Shown here piece by piece: positions 25,072 through 32,605 of a DNA stretch of 35,902 bases. The stretch spans positions 1 through 35,902 of the forward strand of contig NZ_JBFIII010000016.1 in assembly GCF_041601295.1 (NCBI RefSeq). Reading direction: 5' to 3'. The position numbers were made by a program, and so were the translations under genes. The stretch is from Immundisolibacter sp. GTDB lineage: Bacteria > Pseudomonadota > Gammaproteobacteria > Immundisolibacterales > Immundisolibacteraceae. The notes beneath the pieces were generated by a model that saw only the letters and a program-made list of their open reading frames with translations, did no database searches and had not been told where the DNA came from. The number at the start of each line of letters is the position of its first letter. Position 1 is the first letter of the stretch.

Positions 25072-27339
25072 TCAATTGCGCAGCGGCTTGCCGGTGGCCA
25101 GCATGTGCTCCATTCGCGCCTGGGACAGCGGCAGGCGCAGCAGTTCCAGAAAATGCTCCCGCTCGAGGCGCAGCAGCTCGTGTTCGGTAACTTCCCCGCC
25201 CTTGCCACCGGTCATTACCGCTGCAACATGGTCGGCCACCACGGCGTCATGGATGGTCATTTTACCGGCCTTGACCTGCGCCGCGACACGGGCCTCCAGC
25301 GCGGCCCTTCCGGCGAGGCCGGGCAGGTTCACTACCACCGGCCTGGCCGGCGAATAGGCCCCGACCATGCGCCGAGCCAGGGTCTTGGCATCGGCCAACA
25401 CGCGCTTGCGGTGCATGGTGATGGCACAACCGTCAGTCAGCAGGCGCATGTCGCGCGCATTGGCGGCCGACTGCGACACCACACTGCCCAGGATGAGGTC
25501 GAACCCGCGCTCCACACCTACATCCTGATACCGCAGGGTCATTTCCTTGGTTCCGCCACCGGCTGGCAGCAAACCGACACGCAGCTCCACCAGTCCCGCA
25601 TTCAGCTCCGCATGCGCCTGTAACGCGTTGCAATGCAGCACTACCTCGCAGCCCCCGCCCAGCGCCAGGCCACGCGGCGCGCCGACCACCGGGAACGGCG
25701 CGTACTTGAAGCCCATCAAAGCCTCCTGCAGGCTCTGGATGAAGCCGTTCAGGAACGCCCAATCGCCACTGCGGGCAGCGTCCAGCATTCGCTGCAGATT
25801 CGCGCCGGCACAAAAATGGGCGGCGTCGTTACCGATCACCAGTGCCTGAAAATCCCGCCCGACGCGATCCAGGGTCAGGAGCATGAGTTCCACGGTGTGC
25901 TCGTCGAGCGCGTTCATCTTGGTGTGGAATTCGAGCAGTCCGACGCCGTCGCCCATGTCCCACAGGCTGGCCGAGTCATTACCGAGCACCGGCTTGCCGC
26001 CGCGACGCAGATCGGCCACGGCCAGGGTGCCGGCCGGCCGCGGTAGTGGGCGGTAATCGCCTTGGAAATCCAGGTACTGAGGGCCGTCAACCGCTTCGCG
26101 ATAAAAGCGCCCGTCGCCGCGGGTGAGCGCGGTCTGCAACAGTGCGGGTATGGGCAAACCGTCGGCTTTTATGCGCTCGACGACGCGGGCCGGGCCGATC
26201 TGATCCAGCAGTTCGAACGGCCCCCAGCGCCAGGAATATCCCTCGCGCATGGCGGTGTCGATTCCGACCAGGTCGCTGGCGATTTCCGGCGCAACGGCAG
26301 CCGTATAGCTCAGGGAGTAGCCAAGCAGACGCCAAGCAAACTGTGCGCCCAAATCGCTGCCTGCGAGCAGCTCGGCCGGTGTACGCGCCTTGGCGCCGGG
26401 CAGGTCGGCTTTCTGCTGTGGCCGGTAGTCAAGCGTCGACAGGTCCAGGGCCTCGCGCTGCCGGTCGGCCGTCAGGCGGTAGAAGCCACCGCCGGCCTTG
26501 CGACCGATCCAGCCCCGCTCCAACATCGTGCTGAGCAGCGGCGGCAATTTCAGCAGTGCCTGGGCCGAGTCGCTGGCCGGCAACTGGCCCTGCATATTGC
26601 GGGCAACATCGGCCAACACGTCCAGGCCAACCAGGTCTATCAAACCGAATACCCCGGTGCCGGGCCAGCCGATGGGTTTGCCCGCAATCGCGTCAGCCTG
26701 CTCGACGGTCAGTCCCAACTCCAGCGCCGCCTGGACGCCGGCCAGCATGGCAACGACGCCGATTCGGTTGCCGATGAACGAAGGCGTGTCACGGGCTTCA
26801 ACGACCTCCTTGCCCAGCCGCACAGCGCAGAACTCGCGCAAGGTTTCGAGCACCTGCGGCCGGGTGGATGGACCTGCCACCAGTTCCAGCAGGCCCATAT
26901 AGCGCGGCGGGTTGAAGAAATGCGTGATCAGAAAATCGGCCGCAAAACTCGCCGGCAGGCCGGCGGTAATCTCCGACAGACGAATTCCGGAGGTGTTTGA
27001 GGAGACGATGGACCCGGGTCGGCGCGCATGCTCGACGCGCTCGAACAAGGCCTGCTTGACCGGCAGGCGTTCCACCACCACCTCCACGATCCAGTCGGCC
27101 TCGACCAGCCGTGACAGATCATCGTCGAAACCGCCGGTGCGGATCAGGTCAAGCGCTGCCGGGCTCATCAGCGGCGCCGGCTTGCGCTCCAGAAGGCCCT
27201 GCTTGCCCTTCTCAGCTATGTCCCGGGTGAGGTCAAGCAACAGCACTGGCAGGCCGGCATTGGCGACCTGCGCGGCGATGCCGGCGCCCATATTGCCAGC
27301 GCCCAGTACCGCCACCTGGCGAATCGAATCTGTCGTCAC
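25072..27339 (-). CDS. FadN-type 3-hydroxyacyl-CoA dehydrogenase/enoyl-CoA hydratase
   Basis: 755 residues from GTG 27339 (AGGA nine bases before); an ATG at 27372 would add 11 residues. The N-terminal dehydrogenase domain has 'VAVLGAGNMGAGIAAQVANAG', 'SSNTSGIRLSEI', the catalytic-His region 'ITHFFNPPRYMGLLELV', and 'DTPSFIGNRIGV'. The C-terminal crotonase domain has 'HFCAGANLQRML', then 'GLALGGGCEVVLHC' and 'LVELRVGLLPAGGGTKEM'. The order dehydrogenase then hydratase is that of Bacillus FadN, opposite to FadB. It would perform hydration and NAD-linked oxidation in beta-oxidation. Thiolase and acyl-CoA dehydrogenase genes are not in the window; the downstream ETF genes are natural electron acceptors. 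Confidence 0.93.
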   Translation of the reverse strand: MTTDSIRQVAVLGAGNMGAGIAAQVANAGLPVLLLDLTRDIAEKGKQGLLERKPAPLMSPAALDLIRTGGFDDDLSRLVEADWIVEVVVERLPVKQALFERVEHARRPGSIVSSNTSGIRLSEITAGLPASFAADFLITHFFNPPRYMGLLELVAGPSTRPQVLETLREFCAVRLGKEVVEARDTPSFIGNRIGVVAMLAGVQAALELGLTVEQADAIAGKPIGWPGTGVFGLIDLVGLDVLADVARNMQGQLPASDSAQALLKLPPLLSTMLERGWIGRKAGGGFYRLTADRQREALDLSTLDYRPQQKADLPGAKARTPAELLAGSDLGAQFAWRLLGYSLSYTAAVAPEIASDLVGIDTAMREGYSWRWGPFELLDQIGPARVVERIKADGLPIPALLQTALTRGDGRFYREAVDGPQYLDFQGDYRPLPRPAGTLAVADLRRGGKPVLGNDSASLWDMGDGVGLLEFHTKMNALDEHTVELMLLTLDRVGRDFQALVIGNDAAHFCAGANLQRMLDAARSGDWAFLNGFIQSLQEALMGFKYAPFPVVGAPRGLALGGGCEVVLHCNALQAHAELNAGLVELRVGLLPAGGGTKEMTLRYQDVGVERGFDLILGSVVSQSAANARDMRLLTDGCAITMHRKRVLADAKTLARRMVGAYSPARPVVVNLPGLAGRAALEARVAAQVKAGKMTIHDAVVADHVAAVMTGGKGGEVTEHELLRLEREHFLELLRLPLSQARMEHMLATGKPLRN

Positions 27340-27396
27340 GTCGGTGTGTCCTGCGTCTGATCGAAGTGGCATGCGCAAGCGGATTTCCGCACTGCG

Positions 27397-27552
27397 AGGG
27401 AAGCGCTGAATAAATCCGTCCTGGCTTTCTCAGCGCCCGCCATCGGGAAAGCGTGGTTTACCGATGTCTCACAAAGTCAGAGGCTTACAGCCACTGACTT
27501 TGGCAGCGCATCCTTGCGCTGCGGGAAACGCTGAACAGTTCAGCGTTTCCCT
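27397..27552. mobile_element. MITE-like element with 14-bp terminal inverted repeats
   Basis: AGGGAAGCGCTGAA at 27397-27410 matches, as inverted repeat, TTCAGCGTTTCCCT at 27539-27552 with one mismatch. The 156-bp unit contains no ORF and folds into several hairpins: 27441-27466, 27472-27502, 27503-27522 (8-bp perfect stem) and 27523-27551 (13-bp perfect stem with a 3-base loop). It fills most of the gap between the AEC transporter stop and the FadN start. No clear target-site duplication is seen next to the ends. It could be a nonautonomous transposon derivative or a structured repeat family. Confidence 0.55.
27441..27502. repeat. Two-hairpin intergenic element, copy A
   Basis: Hairpin 1 pairs CATCGG (27441-27446) with CCGATG (27461-27466). 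Hairpin 2 pairs CAAAGTCAG (27472-27480) with CTGACTTTG (27494-27502), continues through GGC/GCC and has loop TTACA (27485-27489). Copy B at 31509-31570 has the same two-hairpin layout, the same TTACA loop and similar linker length. At least three base pairs differ by compensatory double changes, which supports a conserved folded structure rather than mere sequence leftovers. Confidence 0.6.
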
Positions 27553-27604
27553 GGGGAAGCCCGTCACCTTAATGAATCTTGGCCGGCCGTGGCAAGCCGA
27601 CGAA

Positions 27605-28558
27605 CTACATCAGGATACTCATCGCCAGCGGCAGAGCGCCGAAGTACAGCAAGGTCGAACCGACCATTACCGCCGCCAGCAGCTCGGTGTCCAGGCCAAA
27701 GCGCTCGCTCAGGATCATGCTCGCCATCATGGTCGGCATACCCATCAGCAAGGTGGTCGCAACAGTCAGGTCACCCGGACCAACTGTCAGCCTGGCGATG
27801 GCATAGACCGCCACCGGAATCAACGCCAGCTTGATCACCGCGACGCCGACAATGCTGCGCCACCAGCGCACAAAATGCCCGAATGACAGCGACATGCCAA
27901 CCGTGAGCAACATGCACGGCATGGTGGCGTAACCGAGCATGGAAGCTGCCTTGTCCAGGCCCGGCGCCAGCTGTATCCCGGCCAGATTAAGCCCTATAGC
28001 GATCACGAAAGCCCATACCGGCGGCAGCTTCAACAGCACGCGGCCGAACTGGGCCGGAGTTTCCAGTTCCTGCCCCTGGGTTCCGCAACGGACTGCCACC
28101 CACAACGCAAGTGACCAGAACAGCGGGTTGATACCGAGGATGTCTGAGTAAATGGCGTAGCGTGCGCCCTGCGGCCCGAACAGGGCCTGCATCACCGGAA
28201 TGCCGAGCGATATGATGTTGGGCAGGCCGCAGGCGAGAATCAGCGCACCGAGCTGGGCATTACCGGACAGCCGGAAAACCCGGTGTCGAAACACTCCCCA
28301 CGCCAACCCCATGCCGAGCAGGATGGCAAACATGGTCAACGCCGGCGCCACGATCAGCTCGGCGTTCAGTTCCACCCGCACCACGGTGTGAAACGCCAGG
28401 GCGGGGTAAAACACATACATCACCAGTGCGCCGATCGCGCGCCGGGCAGCAACCGCATCCACGCCGCCGGGACGCAGGCGCCGCCAGATATAGCCCAGAC
28501 CCATAATGGTGCCCACCGGCAGCAGGGCTTGTTGCAACACGGGGGCGAGGCTGGACAC
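27605..28558 (-). CDS. AEC-family (auxin efflux carrier-like) transporter
   Basis: 317 residues from GTG 28558, which has GGAG seven bases before it; the open frame continues to 28729 but would overlap ispH. About ten hydrophobic spans are arranged as two five-helix halves. 'LGALILACGLPNIISLGIPVMQALFG' in the first half carries the Asn-x-x-x-x-x-Pro crossover typical of the AEC/PF03547 family, and 'TLLMGMPTMMASMILSERFGLD' is the matching second crossover. Members export or import carboxylates and other organic anions. The substrate here is unknown. It is divergent from ispH and upstream of the MITE-like element. Confidence 0.85.
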   Translation of the reverse strand: MSSLAPVLQQALLPVGTIMGLGYIWRRLRPGGVDAVAARRAIGALVMYVFYPALAFHTVVRVELNAELIVAPALTMFAILLGMGLAWGVFRHRVFRLSGNAQLGALILACGLPNIISLGIPVMQALFGPQGARYAIYSDILGINPLFWSLALWVAVRCGTQGQELETPAQFGRVLLKLPPVWAFVIAIGLNLAGIQLAPGLDKAASMLGYATMPCMLLTVGMSLSFGHFVRWWRSIVGVAVIKLALIPVAVYAIARLTVGPGDLTVATTLLMGMPTMMASMILSERFGLDTELLAAVMVGSTLLYFGALPLAMSILM

Positions 28559-28667
28559 GGCAGCTCCATGACGACTGATGGCCGCAGTACCGGTTTCGCT
28601 TGCGCAGCAGCCCGGAGCAACGACGGTGCGGTATGGTAAGCGCCAAGTCCCACTTTGCCCGGATGCC

Positions 28668-29624
28668 ATGCAAGCGATACTCGCCGAACCGCGCGGCTTT
28701 TGTGCCGGCGTCGTGCGCGCCATCGACATCGTCGAACGCGCTCTCGAACTTTACGGACCACCGGTCTACGTGCTGCACGAGATCGTCCACAACCCGCACG
28801 TGGTGGATGGCTTGCGCGCGCGCGGAGCCATATTCGTCGAAACGGTGGACGAGATTCCGCCCGGCGCGCGCGCTATCTTCAGCGCTCATGGCGTGGCGGA
28901 CAGCGTGGTCGCGGCAGCCGCCGAGCGCGGTCTGCGCAGCATCGACGCCACCTGTCCCCTGGTCACCCGGGTCCATGGTCGCGCCCAGCGCTACGCCAAT
29001 CAGGATTACGACGTGGTGATCGTCGGCCACGTTGGCCATCCTGAAGTGGAAGGCACGCGCGGCAGCGTGAACGGCCGCGTGCATGTGGTCGGAGAACCGC
29101 AGGAGGTGGCCGGACTGGTGGTCAAGGACCCGGCGCGGGTGGCTTACGTGACGCAGACGACCCTGTCGCTGGATGACACGCGCGAGGTGATCGACGCCCT
29201 GAAAGACCGCTTTCCAGCCGCCCGCGGCCCCGACACCGATGACATTTGTTACGCCACGCAGAACCGGCAGAACGCCGTCAAGGCGTTATTGGCCGACATC
29301 GACGTATTGCTCGTGGTCGGCGCCCGCAACAGCTCGAACTCCAATCGCCTGCGCGAGGTCGGCACACGGGCTGGCAAACCGGCGTGGCTGGTCAACGATG
29401 CCAGCGAACTTGACCCGACCTGGTTCAAACCCGAAAGCCGCGTCGGCATCACAGCTGGCGCGTCTACGCCGCAGCGACTGGTTGACGAGGTACTGGAGCG
29501 CCTGCGCTCCCTGGGGCTTGACGCGGTGCACACGCAAGCCGCGGATGCCGAGGAAGCCATCTTCCGCCTACCGCCAGAACTGGCCCGCCCGGGTCGTGGC
29601 CGGCTACCGGCAGACCTGCGCTGA
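28668..29624 (+). CDS. ispH: 4-hydroxy-3-methylbut-2-enyl diphosphate reductase
   Basis: 318 residues from the ATG at 28668. The three [4Fe-4S] cysteines are present in 'PRGFCAGVVRAIDIVERAL', 'DATCPLVTRVH' and 'DDICYATQNRQNAV'. 'VLHEIVHNPHVVDGLRARGA', 'FSAHGV', 'GHPEVEGTRG' and 'NSSNSNRLREVG' are also standard. It performs the last step of the methylerythritol phosphate isoprenoid pathway, giving IPP and DMAPP. The longer frame to 28578 overlaps the transporter start and lacks family similarity. lspA and fkpB, frequent neighbours, are absent. Confidence 0.97.
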   Translation: MQAILAEPRGFCAGVVRAIDIVERALELYGPPVYVLHEIVHNPHVVDGLRARGAIFVETVDEIPPGARAIFSAHGVADSVVAAAAERGLRSIDATCPLVTRVHGRAQRYANQDYDVVIVGHVGHPEVEGTRGSVNGRVHVVGEPQEVAGLVVKDPARVAYVTQTTLSLDDTREVIDALKDRFPAARGPDTDDICYATQNRQNAVKALLADIDVLLVVGARNSSNSNRLREVGTRAGKPAWLVNDASELDPTWFKPESRVGITAGASTPQRLVDEVLERLRSLGLDAVHTQAADAEEAIFRLPPELARPGRGRLPADLR

Positions 29625-30132
29625 TGGCCTCACCAACGGCGAGAATCACAACGCCGGCTTAGGGGAAACCGCGCCCGGCGTCTTTTGCACCCAACCCAGG
29701 ACTTCGTCCGATTGGGTGACAGTCCGAGTGCGTGACTTCCGGCGGCGGAACGCCTTGGAAACACGCTGCCCCGACGTAAGCCACTGCGAAACCGCTGTTG
29801 CGAGAGACGGGTAGCCAGAAATCACCGATATCGCTTTGCCTCGATGCCCGCCCCTGGTCAACCGCAGCGGCTTGCCACGGCACGGCCGCGTGTCCTCACC
29901 TGTTCCCTGTAATTACGGCCTGGATGAAGCCGGAAAACGCCGGCTATCGGATATCCGGGGGGGGCGTGTAGCAACCATCCTCAGAAGCGGTGCGCAAACA
30001 TCGCACCGTCCCCACTGCATGGACATCGCCGCGACAAGACCCATCTGTTTGGGGGGAGGCTTACACGACAGGTTTACGAGCGTTAAGATGCCCGCGGTGC
30101 TGCTGCCGGATCACCATGGAGGAACGATCGTC
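29625..30132. other. 508-bp leader region of the NDO-type RHO gene
   Basis: No gene is supported; the short frames here lack motifs. It holds a small perfect hairpin (AGCCGG/CCGGCT, 29928-29945), the palindrome CGGATATCCG (29948-29957) followed by a G-tract, and the strong inverted repeat at 29988-30008. GGAGG lies just upstream of the ATG at 30133. The length and symmetry elements suggest a regulated promoter region for the catabolic gene. Confidence 0.45.
29988..30008. promoter_or_regulatory. Perfect 7-bp inverted repeat upstream of the NDO-type RHO gene
   Basis: CGGTGCG (29988-29994) and CGCACCG (30002-30008) are exact inverted repeats separated by the 7-base CAAACAT. The 21-bp dyad with arm centres about 14 bases apart lies 125 bases upstream of the start at 30133. 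This is the geometry of a dimeric regulator site. No regulator gene is adjacent, so the binding protein is unknown. Confidence 0.4.
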
Positions 30133-31476
30133 ATGCTCAACCCGCACGACTATGTAGATATCGAAAATGGGTCCCAGGCCAAATCCATTTTCTGGGACTC
30201 AGGCCTGTACGAGCAGGAGCTCGAACGCGTGTTCGCACGTTGCTGGCTATTCCTCACACACGAGTCGGCTATTCCCAATGCCGGGGATTTTTTCACTACC
30301 TTCATGGGCCAGGATGCGGTGCTGGTGGTGCGCCAGGACGACGGTTCGGTCAAGGCATTCCTGAATTATTGCCAGCATCGTGGCAACAAGGTGTGCTTTG
30401 CCGATTCGGGTAATGCCAAGGCTTTCACCTGTAACTACCATGGCTGGTCCTACGGCGGCGACGGGCGTCTGGCGGCCGTGCCTCTCGAGCACGAGGTCTA
30501 TCTGGGTGGCTTCGATCGCGCCGCGCACGCGCTCGAACCCCTCGCACAGGTGGAAAGCTACCGCGGCTTCGTATTCGGATGCATGGACCCGGATGCGCCG
30601 CCGTTGGCCGAATATCTCGGTGAGATGGGCTGGTATCTGGATAGTTTCATGGTGGGCGATGGACAGGGCGCCGAACTGGTCGGGCCGCCCATGAAGTCGA
30701 TCCTGCGTTGCAACTGGAAGATCCCAACCGAGAACTTCATCGGCGACGGCTACCACATCCCGTGGACCCATGTATCTAGCATCATGGCACTGGGCAGCGA
30801 GATCGCCACCATCTTCGGTGACACCACGCAGTTGCAGAAAGTCGGCATGCAGATCACCACCCGCCACGGCCACGGCTTTGCCGCCGCTCACGGCGCCGGT
30901 CCATTACTGATGCCGAGCATTCCCGAGTACAAGGCGTACTTTGAAACGCAGCGCCCCAAAGTGGCCGAGATGCTCGGGCCGGTGCGCGCCGAAAAATTCT
31001 ACGGCGCGCATTGGGACGGCAGCATTTTCCCCAATTGTTCGTTCCTGTACGGCACTAATACCTGGAAGGTATGGCACCCGCGCGGGCCGAACGAGATAGA
31101 GGTTTGGACCTGGTCACTGGTCGAGAAGTCCATGCCGGCCGAGCTCAAACGCCAGGTGGTGGACGGCGCTATCCGCACTTTCGGCACCGCCGGCCTGCTG
31201 GAAAGCGACGACGGCGAGAACATGGAAAGCTGCACCCAAAGTAACGTGGGCTGGAAGGCGCGGCGCGGACGCATGGTGAGCAATATGGCCCTGAGCGAGG
31301 GCCGGCGCCATCCGGACATGCCCGGCATCGTCGGCGATGGCGCGCTCGGTGAGCTTGCCCAGCGCGGTTTCTACCGTTTCTGGGCGGAGGTCATGGCGGC
31401 ACGCGATTGGGATGAGGTACGCGCTGGCACCCAGGACTGGGACGCACCCTGGCAGCGCAGCGCTACGGGCCGATAA
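30133..31476 (+). CDS. Naphthalene-dioxygenase-type ring-hydroxylating oxygenase, alpha subunit
   Basis: 447 residues from the ATG at 30133; the longer frame from 29836 lacks similarity. Rieske ligands are C80-x-H82 and C100-xx-H103 (NYCQHRG, CNYHGW). Catalytic residues are N201, D205, H208 and H213 in ENFIGDGYHIPWTH, the same numbering as naphthalene dioxygenase NahAc, and the distal Asp ligand lies in 'ESDDGENME' at 357-365. This points to a PAH, naphthalene or biphenyl-type dioxygenase that makes cis-dihydrodiols. No beta subunit follows: the next gene is a convergent extradiol dioxygenase. It either uses a beta from elsewhere or works as an alpha-only enzyme. Confidence 0.92.
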   Translation: MLNPHDYVDIENGSQAKSIFWDSGLYEQELERVFARCWLFLTHESAIPNAGDFFTTFMGQDAVLVVRQDDGSVKAFLNYCQHRGNKVCFADSGNAKAFTCNYHGWSYGGDGRLAAVPLEHEVYLGGFDRAAHALEPLAQVESYRGFVFGCMDPDAPPLAEYLGEMGWYLDSFMVGDGQGAELVGPPMKSILRCNWKIPTENFIGDGYHIPWTHVSSIMALGSEIATIFGDTTQLQKVGMQITTRHGHGFAAAHGAGPLLMPSIPEYKAYFETQRPKVAEMLGPVRAEKFYGAHWDGSIFPNCSFLYGTNTWKVWHPRGPNEIEVWTWSLVEKSMPAELKRQVVDGAIRTFGTAGLLESDDGENMESCTQSNVGWKARRGRMVSNMALSEGRRHPDMPGIVGDGALGELAQRGFYRFWAEVMAARDWDEVRAGTQDWDAPWQRSATGR

Positions 31477-31508
31477 CGGCTGTCCTCAGGGAATTCCGCG
31501 CAGCACCC

Positions 31509-31570
31509 GCCACCGGAAAAAACCTGGTTTTCCGGTGGCATACACAATCGATGGTTTACAGCCACCGATT
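31509..31570. repeat. Two-hairpin intergenic element, copy B
   Basis: Hairpin 1 is a 12-bp perfect stem, GCCACCGGAAAA (31509-31520) with TTTTCCGGTGGC (31528-31539). Hairpin 2 pairs AATCG-A-TGG (31546-31554) with CCA-C-CGATT (31562-31570) around the TTACA loop at 31556-31560. It sits between the convergent stops of the RHO alpha gene and the extradiol dioxygenase gene and may act as a shared transcription end. The sequence matches copy A at 27441-27502 in order, loop and spacing. The inverted repeats that bound copy A are not clear here. Confidence 0.6.
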
Positions 31571-31596
31571 TTGGGAGCGCGTCCCCCCATGTTTTG

Positions 31597-32469
31597 TCAA
31601 TGTGCCGGGTTGGCCGGACCGATGTGGCCCCAATAGCTGACCGCGTCGTATTCGACAATGTTCCAGGCGTCTTCATCATCGATGGTGCGCCCGTTACACC
31701 CGTACTCCAGCTCAAAGCCAGACGGGGTCTGCGAGTAGAACGAGATCATGTGATCGTTGGTGTGCTTGCCTAGGGTCTGGGTGACATTGATCTTGCGCGC
31801 ATTGATCAGGTCATAGGCAGTGCCCACATCGTCCAGGCCGTTGACCTCCAGCATCAGGTGATGAAACACGTTGTACGGTCCCGGCACCAGGGCAACGCTA
31901 TGGTGACGCGGATTGCAATGCAGGAAGTGCGCCTTGGCGTCCCCAAAGGCCCGCATGATGATGTAGTCGCTCATGCGTAGTCCGAGTTCGCCGTAAAACT
32001 CCAGCATCTCATCCAGGACGGTGGTCATGAATACCACATGACCCAGGCCCATATCGCCAATGCGAAACCCGGCCATCGGCCGTGCCGGCTGGAAGGGATA
32101 GCCGCTCCTCTGCCCGTAGAAAATCTCGAGTGCGTTGCCGGACGGATCGTTCACTTTCACCAGTCCCATCACCTGCCGGTCGTCGCTTTCCTGGGCCGTC
32201 CCCTCGGCCAGATCACAACCGCGGCGTTTGAGGTGCTCGACGATGTTGGCCAGGCCAGCGCGGGACCCGGCGTCCCAGCCGAAGTAGCGCGGGCCGGGGG
32301 CATCGGCCTTATAGATGGTCATGCGGTGATGTTTGTCGTCCAGACGCAGCTTCAGTTGGTCCGGACCTTCATCAATGACTTGTGCGCCAAAGACGTCGCA
32401 GGCGTAATCCTTCCATTCCTTCAGATCAACGGCGTTGGCGCCGAGGTAGCCAAGAGCCCTCAGGGACAT
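31597..32469 (-). CDS. Type I extradiol ring-cleavage dioxygenase (BphC/NahC-like)
   Basis: 290 residues from the ATG at 32469, with AGGAGG seven bases before; a GTG one codon upstream is too close to that site. Two vicinal-oxygen-chelate domains are present. The C-terminal one has the Fe(II) ligands H144 (GLGHVVF), H203 or H204 (FHHLMLEV) and E254 (GFELEYG). The second-shell residues H190, H236 and Y245 match BphC H195, H241 and Y250. The enzyme opens a catechol-type ring next to the diol, as for 2,3-dihydroxybiphenyl or 1,2-dihydroxynaphthalene. It is separated from the upstream ThDP gene by a terminator, so it likely has its own promoter. Confidence 0.94.
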   Translation of the reverse strand: MSLRALGYLGANAVDLKEWKDYACDVFGAQVIDEGPDQLKLRLDDKHHRMTIYKADAPGPRYFGWDAGSRAGLANIVEHLKRRGCDLAEGTAQESDDRQVMGLVKVNDPSGNALEIFYGQRSGYPFQPARPMAGFRIGDMGLGHVVFMTTVLDEMLEFYGELGLRMSDYIIMRAFGDAKAHFLHCNPRHHSVALVPGPYNVFHHLMLEVNGLDDVGTAYDLINARKINVTQTLGKHTNDHMISFYSQTPSGFELEYGCNGRTIDDEDAWNIVEYDAVSYWGHIGPANPAH

Positions 32470-32532
32470 CACAAATCCTCCTTTTCTTGGTAATACCGCA
32501 CCGAATCCATCCGGTACGGGCTCGCGTTCCTG

Positions 32533-32552
32533 TGTAGAGCAATGCCTCTACA
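32533..32552. promoter_or_regulatory. Inverted repeat between terminator and extradiol gene
   Basis: TGTAGAG (32533-32539) and CTCTACA (32546-32552) are perfect 7-bp arms with a 6-base spacer. On the minus strand they begin at the terminator T-tract and lie about 64 bases before the extradiol dioxygenase start. The site could be an operator for that gene or a second stem supporting termination. Confidence 0.3.
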
Positions 32553-32582
32553 AAAACGCCGCCATCCTCTCAGACGGCGGCG
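32552..32582 (-). terminator. Rho-independent terminator after the ThDP enzyme gene
   Basis: On the minus strand the stem CGCCGCCGTC/GATGGCGGCG (10 pairs, one G-T wobble) with loop TGAGAG is followed by TTTTT (32556-32552). It lies 24 bases after the stop of the ThDP enzyme gene. It should end the RHO alpha-beta-ThDP transcript before the extradiol dioxygenase gene. Confidence 0.85.
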
Positions 32583-32605
32583 CTTTCTATCAATGCAAAG
32601 CTGGA

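Noticed and set aside
5570..29958. Palindrome TCGGATATCCGG at 5570-5581 and again at 29947-29958, both intergenic
   Set aside because: Two occurrences of one 12-mer in 36 kb can arise by chance and the contexts are unrelated; noted only as a weak operator candidate.
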